Part shown: positions 17,030 through 27,179 of the stretch, piece by piece | Layout: every line of letters starts with the position of its first letter | Position numbering within the stretch: the stretch's first letter is position 1 | DNA from: Leeuwenhoekiella parthenopeia | GTDB taxonomy: Bacteria; Bacteroidota; Bacteroidia; Flavobacteriales; Flavobacteriaceae | Assembly (NCBI RefSeq): GCF_020782115.1 | Contig: NZ_JAJGMW010000006.1 | Coordinates: forward strand, 113,190-177,189 | Reading direction: 5' to 3' | Length of the DNA stretch: 64,000 bases | Position numbers and translations under genes: made by a program | The notes under the pieces: model-generated | What the model was told of the DNA's origin: nothing | Seen by the model: the letters and a program-made list of their open reading frames with translations, nothing else | Databases searched by the model: none

Positions 17030-17941
17030 ATGGAAAGAAGATCGTTTTTAAAACAAACCTCAATAGCTACAGCTGCATTTTCGGTATTACCGGCTTTTGA
17101 AACTTTTGGTGCTAAGGCTGAAACTAAAAAAATCACTATCCTGCATACCAACGACGTGCACAGCCACATCGAACCTTTTCCGGCAACTGATGCCTCTTTT
17201 GCCAATCAGGGTGGTGCAGCACGAAGACTGAGCCTGATAAACCGTATACGACAGGAAAATCCTAATGTACTCCTGCTCGACGCCGGTGATATTTTTCAGG
17301 GAACACCTTATTTCAATTTTTATGGAGGCGAATTGGAATTTAAACTCATGAGTATGATGGGTTATGACGCAGCAACTATTGGTAATCACGACTTTGACAA
17401 CGGAGTTGATGGCCTGGCGAAACAAATGCCGAATGCTTCCTTTAAAATGATCAGTTCCAATTATGACTTTTCAAATACAATTATGGAAGGTCTCACAAAA
17501 CCCTATGAGATTTTTATTAAAGACGGAATAAAAATCGGCGTCTTTGGTTTAGGCATTCAGCTTAAAGGGCTTGTTACCGAAGCTTTATCTAAAGAAACTC
17601 AATATCTCGATCCATTAGAAATCGCTCAGGATATGACGCGCAAACTTAAACACGAGGAAAAATGCGATCTGGTCATTTGCCTTTCACATCTGGGGTATGA
17701 ATACCGTTTTGATAAAATTTCTGACGTAAAACTTGCCCAAAATACACAGGATATCGATTTAATTATAGGAGGTCATACGCATACGTTTCTCCCCAAACCT
17801 GTGGTTTTACAAAACAAAGCGGGTCGTGATGTACTGGTAAATCAGGTAGGATGGGCCGGCATTAATCTGGGAAGAATTGATTTCGAATTTACAAGCTCAA
17901 AATCAGCTAAAACCGCTTCATCTGCCGTGATACGCGTCTAA
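17030..17941 (+). CDS. Tat-exported metallophosphatase (5'-nucleotidase N-terminal domain)
   Basis: The 303-aa protein begins with a twin-arginine signal (ERRSFLK, residues 2-8, then a mild hydrophobic stretch). The calcineurin-like dinuclear metal site is complete: HTNDVHSH around residue 40, LLDAGDIFQG, IGNHDFDNG, and GGHTHTF near residue 250. The domain is the catalytic half of UshA-type nucleotidases. Tat export suggests cytosolic metal loading before transport. It lies directly behind the gene for the matching substrate-binding half and converges on the membrane-protein gene with a 1-base gap. Confidence 0.94.
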   Translation: MERRSFLKQTSIATAAFSVLPAFETFGAKAETKKITILHTNDVHSHIEPFPATDASFANQGGAARRLSLINRIRQENPNVLLLDAGDIFQGTPYFNFYGGELEFKLMSMMGYDAATIGNHDFDNGVDGLAKQMPNASFKMISSNYDFSNTIMEGLTKPYEIFIKDGIKIGVFGLGIQLKGLVTEALSKETQYLDPLEIAQDMTRKLKHEEKCDLVICLSHLGYEYRFDKISDVKLAQNTQDIDLIIGGHTHTFLPKPVVLQNKAGRDVLVNQVGWAGINLGRIDFEFTSSKSAKTASSAVIRV

Positions 17942-17942
17942 C

Positions 17943-18632
17943 CTAGTAATAATCGCGTTCATCTGAACGCACTTTAATAATCTTCACAAAATAAGAGCTT
18001 ACAGCCGTTTTATGTACGCAAATTGCAACGTTTAGCGTAGCCAGCATTAAACTTATATGTATACTATAATAATATAGAAAGCCCAGGATGCATTCTACAA
18101 GTAAGGACGCCGCTATGATGTACAGGTGTATGTTATAAGGATGTCGGTTACGTAAAGGAATCACGGTACATATAATTGTAAATATCCAAAGAAGCGAAGC
18201 TCCAATTATAAAAAGCACTTTGTTGGGTACATAGTGGTAAAATACCAAAATCAGATGCCCAATTAGGTAAGTGCAGAAAATCACCCCCAGAATTGGCTCG
18301 ATGAGGATATTATTTTTCATTTCCTGAGGTTTTATCTTTAAAACCGGAACAAATGTGATCAACATCATAGCCGTAGCTATAATGAAGTAAAAAATAACCT
18401 CGTTGAAATGGGCGTTAAGATCTTTTAGAAAATAAATTTCAGCAATTAACGCAGAAACCTGAAAAATCAAAAACACCAGATTGTGCTTTTTGGTAGATGC
18501 GTAGTAGTATAAGTAAAAAAATAAAACATATACAGGTTTTACGTAAAAGCCCAGAAAAAGATCAACATTAGAAACAATTATAAACAAAAGGCTGCTTGCT
18601 AATGCGAGATACCAATATTTTGTGGAACCCAT
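17943..18632 (-). CDS. polytopic membrane protein, paralogue 2 of a tandem pair
   Basis: The 229-aa protein has about seven hydrophobic segments and few charged residues until the C-terminal KIIKVRSDERDYY tail. It aligns by eye with the next gene upstream (18740-19429), with equal length. Shared features are 'FYLYYYASTKKHN', 'IPLRNRHPYN' (IPIKNRHPQN in the paralogue) and an IEPILGVIF/ILLGPLLGVLG helix. I do not recognise the family with confidence; it is distantly reminiscent of YhhN-type proteins. No catalytic motif is apparent. It has its own promoter-like element 22 bases upstream, so it may be expressed apart from its paralogue. Confidence 0.8.
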   Translation of the reverse strand: MGSTKYWYLALASSLLFIIVSNVDLFLGFYVKPVYVLFFYLYYYASTKKHNLVFLIFQVSALIAEIYFLKDLNAHFNEVIFYFIIATAMMLITFVPVLKIKPQEMKNNILIEPILGVIFCTYLIGHLILVFYHYVPNKVLFIIGASLLWIFTIICTVIPLRNRHPYNIHLYIIAASLLVECILGFLYYYSIHISLMLATLNVAICVHKTAVSSYFVKIIKVRSDERDYY

Positions 18633-18653
18633 AAACTAACGCTGTTTCAAAGC

Positions 18654-18683
18654 GAAAAATAACACCTATTATCGATATATCAA
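18654..18683 (-). promoter_or_regulatory. promoter upstream of membrane paralogue 2
   Basis: Minus strand TTG (18681-18683), 19-base spacer, TATTTTTC (18654-18661), one mismatch from TAnnTTTG. It lies in the 107-base gap between the paralogues. Confidence 0.5.
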
Positions 18684-18739
18684 ACTAATTAATAAGCTAA
18701 TGATTTTTACTTGTAAGAAGTATCTCACTTCAAGATTAT

Positions 18740-19429
18740 TCATAAAAAATCATCTGATGTACTGAGAATTTGATCTTTTCTAATTAAAAAAACGGCAATA
18801 ACCCATTTTAAAATAAGCATACTCATCATCGAAAGAGTAAGTATCAATATGTGATCCCATAAAAATGTGTGGATAAACATCGTTGGAGCCATAATGGCCA
18901 TAGAGCCACCCATTATAAAAAGTAATGAATTCTGTGGATGTCTGTTTTTAATTGGAATAATCGTACAAAAGAAAATCCAGCTCAGGAGGGCGGCAAAACC
19001 AATGAAAAAAACCGTGTAATTGGGTATTTTAGCAAAAATCATTACAAGAAGCTCCCAAAAAATTAAAAGCATCCCCAGCACCCCTAAAAGCGGGCCAAGC
19101 AAAATATCTAATTCAAACTTTAGAGAGGCATTTCGCATCAGCGGCCAAAGGTGATAAATCATAGTTAAAGTCGCCAGCGTATAACAACTCAAAACCAGTT
19201 CGAAATAATACTTAAAATCAATCAAAAAGAATACTTCATTAATAAGCTCACACCCAAAGAAAAGAAGTAAAAAATAATTATGCTTGTGAACATTAAGGAA
19301 ATAGAATAGATAAATCAGGATAACACCCAGAGGGTGCAGGTAAAAGTAACTCTGCGAATTATAGGCAAGCAAAACTATCTCGAGAATACCCAAAATTAAA
19401 TAAACATACAAAAGTAATTTACCGCGCAT
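18740..19429 (-). CDS. polytopic membrane protein, paralogue 1 of a tandem pair
   Basis: A 229-aa inner-membrane protein with about seven hydrophobic segments, starting with a short basic N-terminus (MRGK). It shares length, helix layout and the loop IPIKNRHPQNS with the next gene downstream (IPLRNRHPYN), so a tandem duplication is the simplest explanation. The polar KHNY segment after helix 2 and the conserved basic NRHP loop are the only strong landmarks. No function can be assigned. It follows ligA by 48 bases on the same strand. Confidence 0.8.
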   Translation of the reverse strand: MRGKLLLYVYLILGILEIVLLAYNSQSYFYLHPLGVILIYLFYFLNVHKHNYFLLLFFGCELINEVFFLIDFKYYFELVLSCYTLATLTMIYHLWPLMRNASLKFELDILLGPLLGVLGMLLIFWELLVMIFAKIPNYTVFFIGFAALLSWIFFCTIIPIKNRHPQNSLLFIMGGSMAIMAPTMFIHTFLWDHILILTLSMMSMLILKWVIAVFLIRKDQILSTSDDFL

Positions 19430-19477
19430 CCCAGTGGTTGAATTCGATTCTAAGCTTTCTGAAATAATAGATATGAA

Positions 19478-21493
<2,016 letters not shown>

Positions 21494-22087
21494 CTAACTA
21501 TTTTCCGGCTTCAAAAATTTTGAAGAAAAATCAGGTTCAAAATGCTCCATCGCATCTAAAAGGCGGTTGATATCTGTATCTACCAAAAGAAGATCCCGGT
21601 TTTCCTGCTTTAAAAATCCACGGGATACCATCTCGTCTAGCATGCTGATGAGGGCATCGTAAAAACCATTGGTATTGAGTAGTCCTATGGGCTTGTGATG
21701 CAGACCCAGCTGACTCCAGGTTATGATTTCAAAAAGCTCCTCAAAGGTTCCGAAACCGCCCGGAAGCGTGATAAAACCGTCACTCACTTCCTGCATTTTA
21801 AGTTTACGCTCGTGCATGGTTTCGGTTGTGATAAGTTCATCAAGACCGGTATGTACAATTTCTTTAGTCTTTAAAAATTCAGGAATAATACCTATTGCCT
21901 TACCTCCCGCGCCAAGGCAACTTTTTGCAACAGCTCCCATAATCCCCAGTTGCGAGCCGCCATATACGACTGCAATATTTCGCTCTGCGAAAATCTCACC
22001 CATACGCTTTGCTTCTTCAATGATTTTGGGATCATTGCCTTCGCTACTACCACAAAACACACAAATACGGGATACTTTAATACTCAT
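21494..22087 (-). CDS. LOG family protein (TIGR00730-type Rossmann fold)
   Basis: A 197-aa cytosolic protein with the lysine-decarboxylase-like LOG fold. The N-terminal VFCGSSEG and the active-site motif PGGFGTFEELFE (PGGxGTxxE) are intact, along with GGSQLGIMGAVA. Family members hydrolyse nucleoside 5'-monophosphates such as cytokinin riboside phosphates; the bacterial substrate is uncertain. The ATG at 22087 overlaps the prmC stop (ATGA), making coupling likely; an upstream in-frame TTG at 22093 is less plausible. Confidence 0.92.
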   Translation of the reverse strand: MSIKVSRICVFCGSSEGNDPKIIEEAKRMGEIFAERNIAVVYGGSQLGIMGAVAKSCLGAGGKAIGIIPEFLKTKEIVHTGLDELITTETMHERKLKMQEVSDGFITLPGGFGTFEELFEIITWSQLGLHHKPIGLLNTNGFYDALISMLDEMVSRGFLKQENRDLLLVDTDINRLLDAMEHFEPDFSSKFLKPENS

Positions 22088-22929
22088 AAACAAGCTTTTA
22101 TCATTCTGGGTTTCCCGGCATAATCAAGCCGGAGTTCTACATTTTTAAAGCCATTCTCCTCAAAAAGGGAACGGGTTTCTTCAGCCAGATATTGATTGAT
22201 TTCAACATACAACCTGCCGGAAGTATTCAATGAACTTTTTGCAAGTTCAGCAATTTTTCGGTAAAAAATAAGTGCATCATGATTCTCAACAAATAAAGCC
22301 AAATGCGGTTCAAAATTCAAAACATTAGCCTGAATTTCGGTTTTCTCGAGATTACGTACATAGGGTGGATTAGAAATTATCACATCGTACTGTTTATCGA
22401 AACGGCCAGTTTCCAGAATATTTTGATGTAGCGTATGTATCTCAACGGCATTGATCTGGGCATTGTGTTGAGCCAGATGTAAGGCTTCCTTAGAAACGTC
22501 AAGCGCATCTACCCGAGCCAGAGGCAAATTTTTTGCAAGGCTCACAGCAATGCAGCCGGAACCTGTACCAATGTCAAGAATACGCGCAGCAGTTTCGGCA
22601 TCTGCGTCTTTGAGCGCCCATTCTACCAGTTCTTCGGTCTCCGGTCTGGGGATTAAAACGTTGGGGTTTAGAGCAAAATTCAATCCGTAAAACTCAGTTT
22701 GCCCCAGTATATACTGCAAAGGCTCGAAAAGCACCAGGCGTTCACGGGCAGCAAGAAGGTGATCGAGTTTTTTCAGTTTAATTTTTTTATCGGGATTTAA
22801 GAACACGTCAATATTGCGCAATCCCAAATAGGTTTCTATTAAAATTCTAAAGAAACTCTCAATTTCCTGATTGGGATACAGTGGGCTTAATCTTTTAAAA
22901 AAATGCTCCTTAAATTCTTTAAGCGTCAT
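22084..22929 (-). CDS. prmC: peptide chain release factor N5-glutamine methyltransferase
   Basis: A 281-aa SAM-dependent methyltransferase that modifies the GGQ glutamine of release factors RF1 and RF2. A helical substrate domain (about 1-85) precedes the methyltransferase fold with the SAM loop ILDIGTGSGCIAVSLA and the catalytic NPPYV motif. The ATG at 22929 (MTLKEFKEHFF) is the family-typical start; the longer in-frame extension would lie inside the GNAT gene. The gene overlaps GNAT by 11 bases and the LOG gene by 4. Confidence 0.95.
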   Translation of the reverse strand: MTLKEFKEHFFKRLSPLYPNQEIESFFRILIETYLGLRNIDVFLNPDKKIKLKKLDHLLAARERLVLFEPLQYILGQTEFYGLNFALNPNVLIPRPETEELVEWALKDADAETAARILDIGTGSGCIAVSLAKNLPLARVDALDVSKEALHLAQHNAQINAVEIHTLHQNILETGRFDKQYDVIISNPPYVRNLEKTEIQANVLNFEPHLALFVENHDALIFYRKIAELAKSSLNTSGRLYVEINQYLAEETRSLFEENGFKNVELRLDYAGKPRMIKACL

Positions 22930-23410
22930 TTGTAAGATCTTTGAGCATATGCACCGGGCAGGCACAATGACCGGTATTCCCCATCGGCCCGTCTATGTGG
23001 TAAAAACCAGACTTTAAATACAACTGCTGAGCCGCCTGCATATAGGGCATGGTTTCCAGATAAACCTGTTCAAAACCGGCGGTTCTGGCAAAATCAAGAC
23101 AAGTTTGCATGAGTTGCTTACCTACACCTTTTCCTCTTAACGATGAATCGATATACATTTTTTGAAGTTCACATACAGGACCTTCATAATTTGCCAGAGG
23201 TGCTATCCCCGCTCCACCTAAAATACGGTCATCATCGGTCACTACAAAATATTGAGATGAAGCAGTATCGTAAGTCTCATACATACAGTCAAGAGCCGCA
23301 TCTGCATAAGCAGTGCCGACCTTGGGCACGCCCATTTCAACTAAAATACTTCGCAAGACGGCGGCCAGCTCTTTATTATCAGCAGGTTGAACAGCCCTGA
23401 TTTTCAACAT
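22919..23410 (-). CDS. GNAT family N-acetyltransferase
   Basis: The 163-aa protein begins at ATG 23410 (MLKIRAVQPADNKEL), the usual GNAT start; codons further upstream run into the ribD promoter. The acetyl-CoA loop is RGKGVGKQLMQ, followed by the ARTAGFEQVYLETMP strand-helix region and the QLYLKSGFYH motif. The C-terminus has two cysteines (GHCACPVHML). The acceptor is unknown. It is the first gene of the run leading to prmC, and is divergent from ribD with a 36-base gap. Confidence 0.92.
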   Translation of the reverse strand: MLKIRAVQPADNKELAAVLRSILVEMGVPKVGTAYADAALDCMYETYDTASSQYFVVTDDDRILGGAGIAPLANYEGPVCELQKMYIDSSLRGKGVGKQLMQTCLDFARTAGFEQVYLETMPYMQAAQQLYLKSGFYHIDGPMGNTGHCACPVHMLKDLTNDA

Positions 23411-23433
23411 CGTGTTTATGATTTTTAAAATGC

Positions 23434-23441
23434 TAATTTTG
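23434..23441 (+). promoter_or_regulatory. ribD -7 element
   Basis: TAATTTTG matches TAnnTTTG exactly. It ends 5 bases before the GTG start of ribD, so the message may be leaderless. A TTG is not found at -33; GTG/TGT lies there. Confidence 0.5.
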
Positions 23442-23446
23442 AAGGC

Positions 23447-24493
23447 GTGAAGATACACGAAAAATACATGGCGCGCTGTCTGCAACTGGCAAAAAATGGG
23501 CTTGGAACCACCTATCCAAACCCCATGGTAGGCGCTGTAATTGTACACAACGAAAAAATTATTGGTGAGGGATGGCATCAAAAAGCCGGTGAGCCTCACG
23601 CCGAGGTTCATGCGATTAACAGGGTACACGCTAAAGAGGTTTTAAAGGAATCAACCATTTACGTGAGCCTCGAGCCTTGCAGCCATTTTGGAAAAACGCC
23701 TCCCTGTAGCGACCTTATCATCGCCAGCGGAATAAAAAAAGTTATTATAGGCAGTGTTGATCCTTTTGCGGCTGTGGCCGGAAGAGGCATCAAGAAATTA
23801 CTTGATGCCGGTTGCGAAGTTGTGGTGGGTGTACTTGAAGAAGCCTGCAAAATATTGAATAAACGCTTTTTTACTTTTCATAACCAAAAAAGGCCCTATG
23901 TGCTTTTAAAGTGGGCCGAAAGCAACGATGGTTTTATAGCTCCCAATCCTGAAGACCGAAAAAACCGTGGACCGGTATGGATTACCACTCCGGCAAGTCG
24001 CCAGATCGTACACAAATGGCGGGCTGAGGAAATGGCCATTCTTACCGGAACAAATACCGTAAAGGCAGACAACCCCGCCCTTACTACACGGGACTGGGCG
24101 GGACCATCACCCACCCGTATAATTCTCGATCGCAAGCTGCGACTGGCTAAGTCCTCTGCGGTTTTCGATGGAAAACGGCCTACATTAGTTATTACGGAAT
24201 CTGAAGCCGAAGATGCACACAACCTTAAATACGCTAAGGCCGATTTTAAAAAGGATTTACCCCGGCAAATTCTCGATATACTCTATGCGGAAGGTCTACA
24301 ATCTGTCATTATTGAAGGAGGAGCAAAAACCCTGGCTTCTTTTATTGAAGCCGGGCTATGGGACGAAGCCCGTATTTTTAAAGGAAATGTCAATTTTATA
24401 CGGGGTGTGGCCGCTCCGCGTCTGGTTAATTCAACCCCCAGGAAGGTATTTAGCTTTACCGGAGACCAACTCGCTATTCATTATAACGTATGA
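23447..24493 (+). CDS. ribD: bifunctional riboflavin deaminase/reductase RibD
   Basis: The 348-aa enzyme carries out the deaminase and reductase steps between GTP cyclohydrolase II and lumazine formation in riboflavin synthesis. The N-terminal deaminase (1-145) has HAEVHA and the zinc ligands of PCSHFGKTPPC. The reductase domain (about 148-345) has ILTGTNTV, DNPALTTR, and VIIEGGAKTLASF. The GTG at 23447 gives the family-typical start; an ATG at 23468 is seven codons further in. It is coupled by ATGA overlap to the HAD gene, and the four-gene run ribD-HAD-EamA-YigZ overlaps throughout. Confidence 0.96.
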   Translation: MKIHEKYMARCLQLAKNGLGTTYPNPMVGAVIVHNEKIIGEGWHQKAGEPHAEVHAINRVHAKEVLKESTIYVSLEPCSHFGKTPPCSDLIIASGIKKVIIGSVDPFAAVAGRGIKKLLDAGCEVVVGVLEEACKILNKRFFTFHNQKRPYVLLKWAESNDGFIAPNPEDRKNRGPVWITTPASRQIVHKWRAEEMAILTGTNTVKADNPALTTRDWAGPSPTRIILDRKLRLAKSSAVFDGKRPTLVITESEAEDAHNLKYAKADFKKDLPRQILDILYAEGLQSVIIEGGAKTLASFIEAGLWDEARIFKGNVNFIRGVAAPRLVNSTPRKVFSFTGDQLAIHYNV

Positions 24494-25104
24494 TAAAAAA
24501 TTTACTTTTCGACTTTGGTGACGTCTTTATCAATCTGGACAAAAAAGCGCCGGAGCTTGCCCTAAGTAAGTTGGGCATACGCGTTATTACCGAAGAAATG
24601 AACAACTGGCATAACAGTTATGAAAAAGGGCTGCTCACCACACAGCAGATTACCGAAAACTATCTGGAAAGCTTTCCGCAGCTCACCGCGTTTTCTTTTA
24701 AAAATGCCTGGAACAGCATCATTCTCGATTTCCCCGAACATCGTTTGAATTGGATATTAAAACTTGCAAAACAAAAAGACTATCGCCTGTTTTTATTGAG
24801 CAATACAAACGAAATGCACATAGAGCAGGTTATTAAAAACATGGGAGCTATCAGGTACTCCAGATTTCAAAATTGCTTTGAGCGCTTCTACCTTTCTCAT
24901 CAAATCCTGATGCGAAAACCCGATTTAGAAATCTATGATTTCGTTCTGCAAAATGACAATCTGAAAGCTAGTGAAACCTTATTTATTGACGATACGCTTT
25001 TAAACGTTGCCGGAGCTGCTTCAATGGGCATTAAAACCTGGCATCTGGAACCCGGAAGGGATGATGTTACGCAATTATTTAGCCTTAAAAAAGAATTGTT
25101 TTGA
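24490..25104 (+). CDS. HAD-superfamily hydrolase (YihX-like)
   Basis: The 204-aa protein has motif I LLFDFGDVF, where D8 is the nucleophile and the +2 position is Gly rather than Asp, as in YihX-type and epoxide-hydrolase-like HADs. Motif II is in LFLLSNTN, the conserved lysine in MRKPDLEIYDF, and motif IV is FIDDTLLN. The four-helix cap lies at about 15-90. It is likely a small-molecule phosphatase; the position after ribD invites a role in dephosphorylating a riboflavin precursor, but this is inference. Starts in the ribD stop (ATGA). Confidence 0.9.
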   Translation: MIKNLLFDFGDVFINLDKKAPELALSKLGIRVITEEMNNWHNSYEKGLLTTQQITENYLESFPQLTAFSFKNAWNSIILDFPEHRLNWILKLAKQKDYRLFLLSNTNEMHIEQVIKNMGAIRYSRFQNCFERFYLSHQILMRKPDLEIYDFVLQNDNLKASETLFIDDTLLNVAGAASMGIKTWHLEPGRDDVTQLFSLKKELF

Positions 25105-25976
25105 TCTACTTGTTCCTAAGTATTCTGGCATCTAGCATCATTTTTTTGGTATTCAAACTTTTTGACACCTTCAAAATTAATACGCTACAGGCTATAGTTG
25201 TGAACTACCTCATAGCTGCAGCTTCCGGATTTTTGGCTTACGAAGGTTCTTTAGAGTTAAAATCAATACTTTCGAACTCCTGGTTACCGGGCACGCTTTT
25301 TCTGGGAGTACTGTTTATTGTCATATTTAATCTTATGGCCATTACAACTCAGCGCAGCGGTCTTTCTGTAGTTTCTGTCGCAACCAAAATGAGCGTGGTT
25401 ATCCCCGTTTTATTTGGTCTTATCTACTATAAGGAAGCAAGTGGCATTTTAAAAATAACGGGGATTCTACTCGCTCTTATCGCTGTCTACCTTGCTTCAG
25501 TTAAAGAGGAAAACAAGACTCAAAAAGTCCCTAAAAACCTGCTTTTACCAATTTTGGTATTCCTGGGAAGCGGAATAATCGATACTTCCATCAAATTTCT
25601 GGAGGGCAGATACGTTGCCGAAGCAGACATTCCGCTCTTTTCTGCAATGATTTTCAGCTCCGCTTTCTGTCTGGGCATTCTTGCATTGCTTTATCAAATT
25701 TTGATTAAAAAAGAACGATTTGAAATCAAAAACCTGCTGGGCGGGATCGCGCTGGGTATCCCTAATTACTTTTCCATCTACTTTTTGGTACGGGCATTAC
25801 GGGCACCGGGGCTTGACAGCAGCACCGTTTTTACATTTAACAATATGGGTATTGTGATGCTGGCAACACTTATAGGACTGGTATTTTTTAATGAAAAACT
25901 TTCCCGCAAGAATTGGTTGGGAATTAGCCTTGCATTGTTTAGCATTGTACTTATAGCTTTAGTAAAATCACGTTAA
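25101..25976 (+). CDS. EamA/DMT-family transporter
   Basis: The 291-aa inner-membrane protein has ten hydrophobic helices in two repeats of five, the EamA layout. Visible landmarks include GLSVVSVATKMSVVIPVLFGLIYYKE in repeat 1 and SSTVFTFNNMGIVMLATLIGLVFFNEKL in repeat 2. Length is typical. The start is TTG at 25101, overlapping the HAD stop as TTGA; no ATG occurs before helix 1 is entered. The substrate is unknown. Confidence 0.9.
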   Translation: MIYLFLSILASSIIFLVFKLFDTFKINTLQAIVVNYLIAAASGFLAYEGSLELKSILSNSWLPGTLFLGVLFIVIFNLMAITTQRSGLSVVSVATKMSVVIPVLFGLIYYKEASGILKITGILLALIAVYLASVKEENKTQKVPKNLLLPILVFLGSGIIDTSIKFLEGRYVAEADIPLFSAMIFSSAFCLGILALLYQILIKKERFEIKNLLGGIALGIPNYFSIYFLVRALRAPGLDSSTVFTFNNMGIVMLATLIGLVFFNEKLSRKNWLGISLALFSIVLIALVKSR

Positions 25977-26584
25977 TGCCCGAAATAAAAGACAGCTACA
26001 AAACCATTAAACACCCGGGAGAGCCTACCCTTTTTAAGGACAAAGGCAGTAAATTTATAGGTCAGGCACATCCGGTTTTAAATGAGGCAGAAGTTGAGGC
26101 TGTAATTCAGAACTTAGGCTCTGATCACGCCAAAGCCTCTCACATTTGCTATGCCTGGCAGCTGGGCGTAAACTATGACAGTTATCGCGCCAATGATGAT
26201 GGCGAACCCGGAAACTCTGCCGGGCTGCCTATATATGGCCAGCTTCAGGCTTTTGATTTAACCAATGTACTCGTTACCGTGGTGCGCTATTACGGCGGGA
26301 CCAATCTGGGAGTGGGTGGTCTAATTCAGGCCTATAAAACCAGTGCGCAACAGGCAATAGAAGCTTCACAGATTGTTACCAAAACCATCAAACAAAAGCT
26401 CTATTTAAATTTTGATTATCCGCTGATGCATACCGTTATGCGCATTATTAAAGAAGAACAGTTAAAACCTGAAACCCAGGAAATGGGTTTAGATTGTAAT
26501 TTCACCCTTCTCATACGCAAAAAAGATTTTAAACGTATCAAAAAGCGCTTTGAAACCGTTTATGGATTGACTGTAAAAATTTAA
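25976..26584 (+). CDS. YigZ/IMPACT family protein
   Basis: The 202-aa cytosolic protein has the UPF0029 N-terminal domain with SKFIGQAHPV, ASHICYAW, DDGEPGNSAGLPI and VRYYGGTNLGVGGLIQAY, all hallmarks of YigZ/YvyE. The C-terminal small domain is present. Relation to eukaryotic IMPACT suggests a role in translation control, but the function in bacteria is unsettled. The ATG at 25976 overlaps the stop of the EamA gene by one base. It converges with the thioesterase gene, overlapping by 4 bases. Confidence 0.92.
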   Translation: MPEIKDSYKTIKHPGEPTLFKDKGSKFIGQAHPVLNEAEVEAVIQNLGSDHAKASHICYAWQLGVNYDSYRANDDGEPGNSAGLPIYGQLQAFDLTNVLVTVVRYYGGTNLGVGGLIQAYKTSAQQAIEASQIVTKTIKQKLYLNFDYPLMHTVMRIIKEEQLKPETQEMGLDCNFTLLIRKKDFKRIKKRFETVYGLTVKI

Positions 26585-26979
26585 GCATTAAGTTTATCGA
26601 GTACATATTTTGGACATCGGGTAGGTCTGTTTGTTTGCATATCTACAAATACTAAAGTCGTTTCTGCTTTTGTTAACAAAACACCCTCTTCATTGGTGAT
26701 TTTATAATCAAAAATTATACTTGCGCCGGGTTGCTTTCTAAGTTCAATTTTAACACATAAAGTATCATCAAAATAGGCCGGTTTTAAAAAAGAAAACCTC
26801 ATGTCATAAACAGGTAACATAACGCCGCTTTCTTCCATTTTTTTGTAGGAAATCCCTAAATTTTCAAGCCAATTTATACGCGCAAGTTCCAGATATACAG
26901 CATAATTAGCGTGATGCACCACCCCCATTTGATCGGTTTCTGCATAGCGTACTTTAACAAAGGTTTGGTGTGAATTCAT
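26581..26979 (-). CDS. acyl-CoA thioesterase, YbgC/FcbC hotdog type
   Basis: The 132-aa single hotdog-fold protein has the active-site block VRYAETDQMGVVHHANYAVYLE, in which the Asp of ETDQMG is the catalytic residue in this family. The later strands IIFDYKIT and LTKAETTLVFVD complete the fold. Such enzymes hydrolyse short or medium acyl-CoA thioesters. It is divergent from dnaA (200-base gap) and ends inside the last codon of YigZ. Confidence 0.93.
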   Translation of the reverse strand: MNSHQTFVKVRYAETDQMGVVHHANYAVYLELARINWLENLGISYKKMEESGVMLPVYDMRFSFLKPAYFDDTLCVKIELRKQPGASIIFDYKITNEEGVLLTKAETTLVFVDMQTNRPTRCPKYVLDKLNA

Positions 26980-27179
26980 AGAGTTATTAACAAGGTTTAT
27001 TTGCGTGAAAAAAATAAAAAAGAGTATGCGTAAAAAAATCTAAAAATGCAATCCTAAAATCCTTTTTTATTACATATTTTGTTCACATATTTGCCTCGCA
27101 CTGAATGAAACGAAGATCTCTTTATTTTCTCACTTTTCAGTTGATCTAAACCAAAAATAACTAAAACTTAGTCACAATA
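26980..27179. promoter_or_regulatory. thioesterase/dnaA divergent intergenic region, dnaA promoter
   Basis: This AT-rich 200-base gap holds a near-consensus -7 element CATATTTG (27086-27093; first base off) preceded by a T-run at the -33 distance, suggesting a dnaA mRNA start near 27098. I found no clusters of TTATCCACA-type DnaA boxes and no iterons, so an origin is not supported here. Confidence 0.4.

Noticed and set aside
16278..17941. The two nucleotidase genes as one gene broken by a frameshift
   Set aside because: Each has its own signal sequence and the domain order is reversed relative to UshA.
23411..23446. FMN riboswitch ahead of ribD
   Set aside because: The 36-base gap is too short for an FMN aptamer and the -7 element leaves almost no leader.
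26980..27179. Replication origin next to dnaA
   Set aside because: The gap is AT-rich and dnaA is adjacent, but I found no cluster of TTATCCACA-like boxes; the single TTATTAACA has two mismatches. dnaA is often away from oriC in this phylum.
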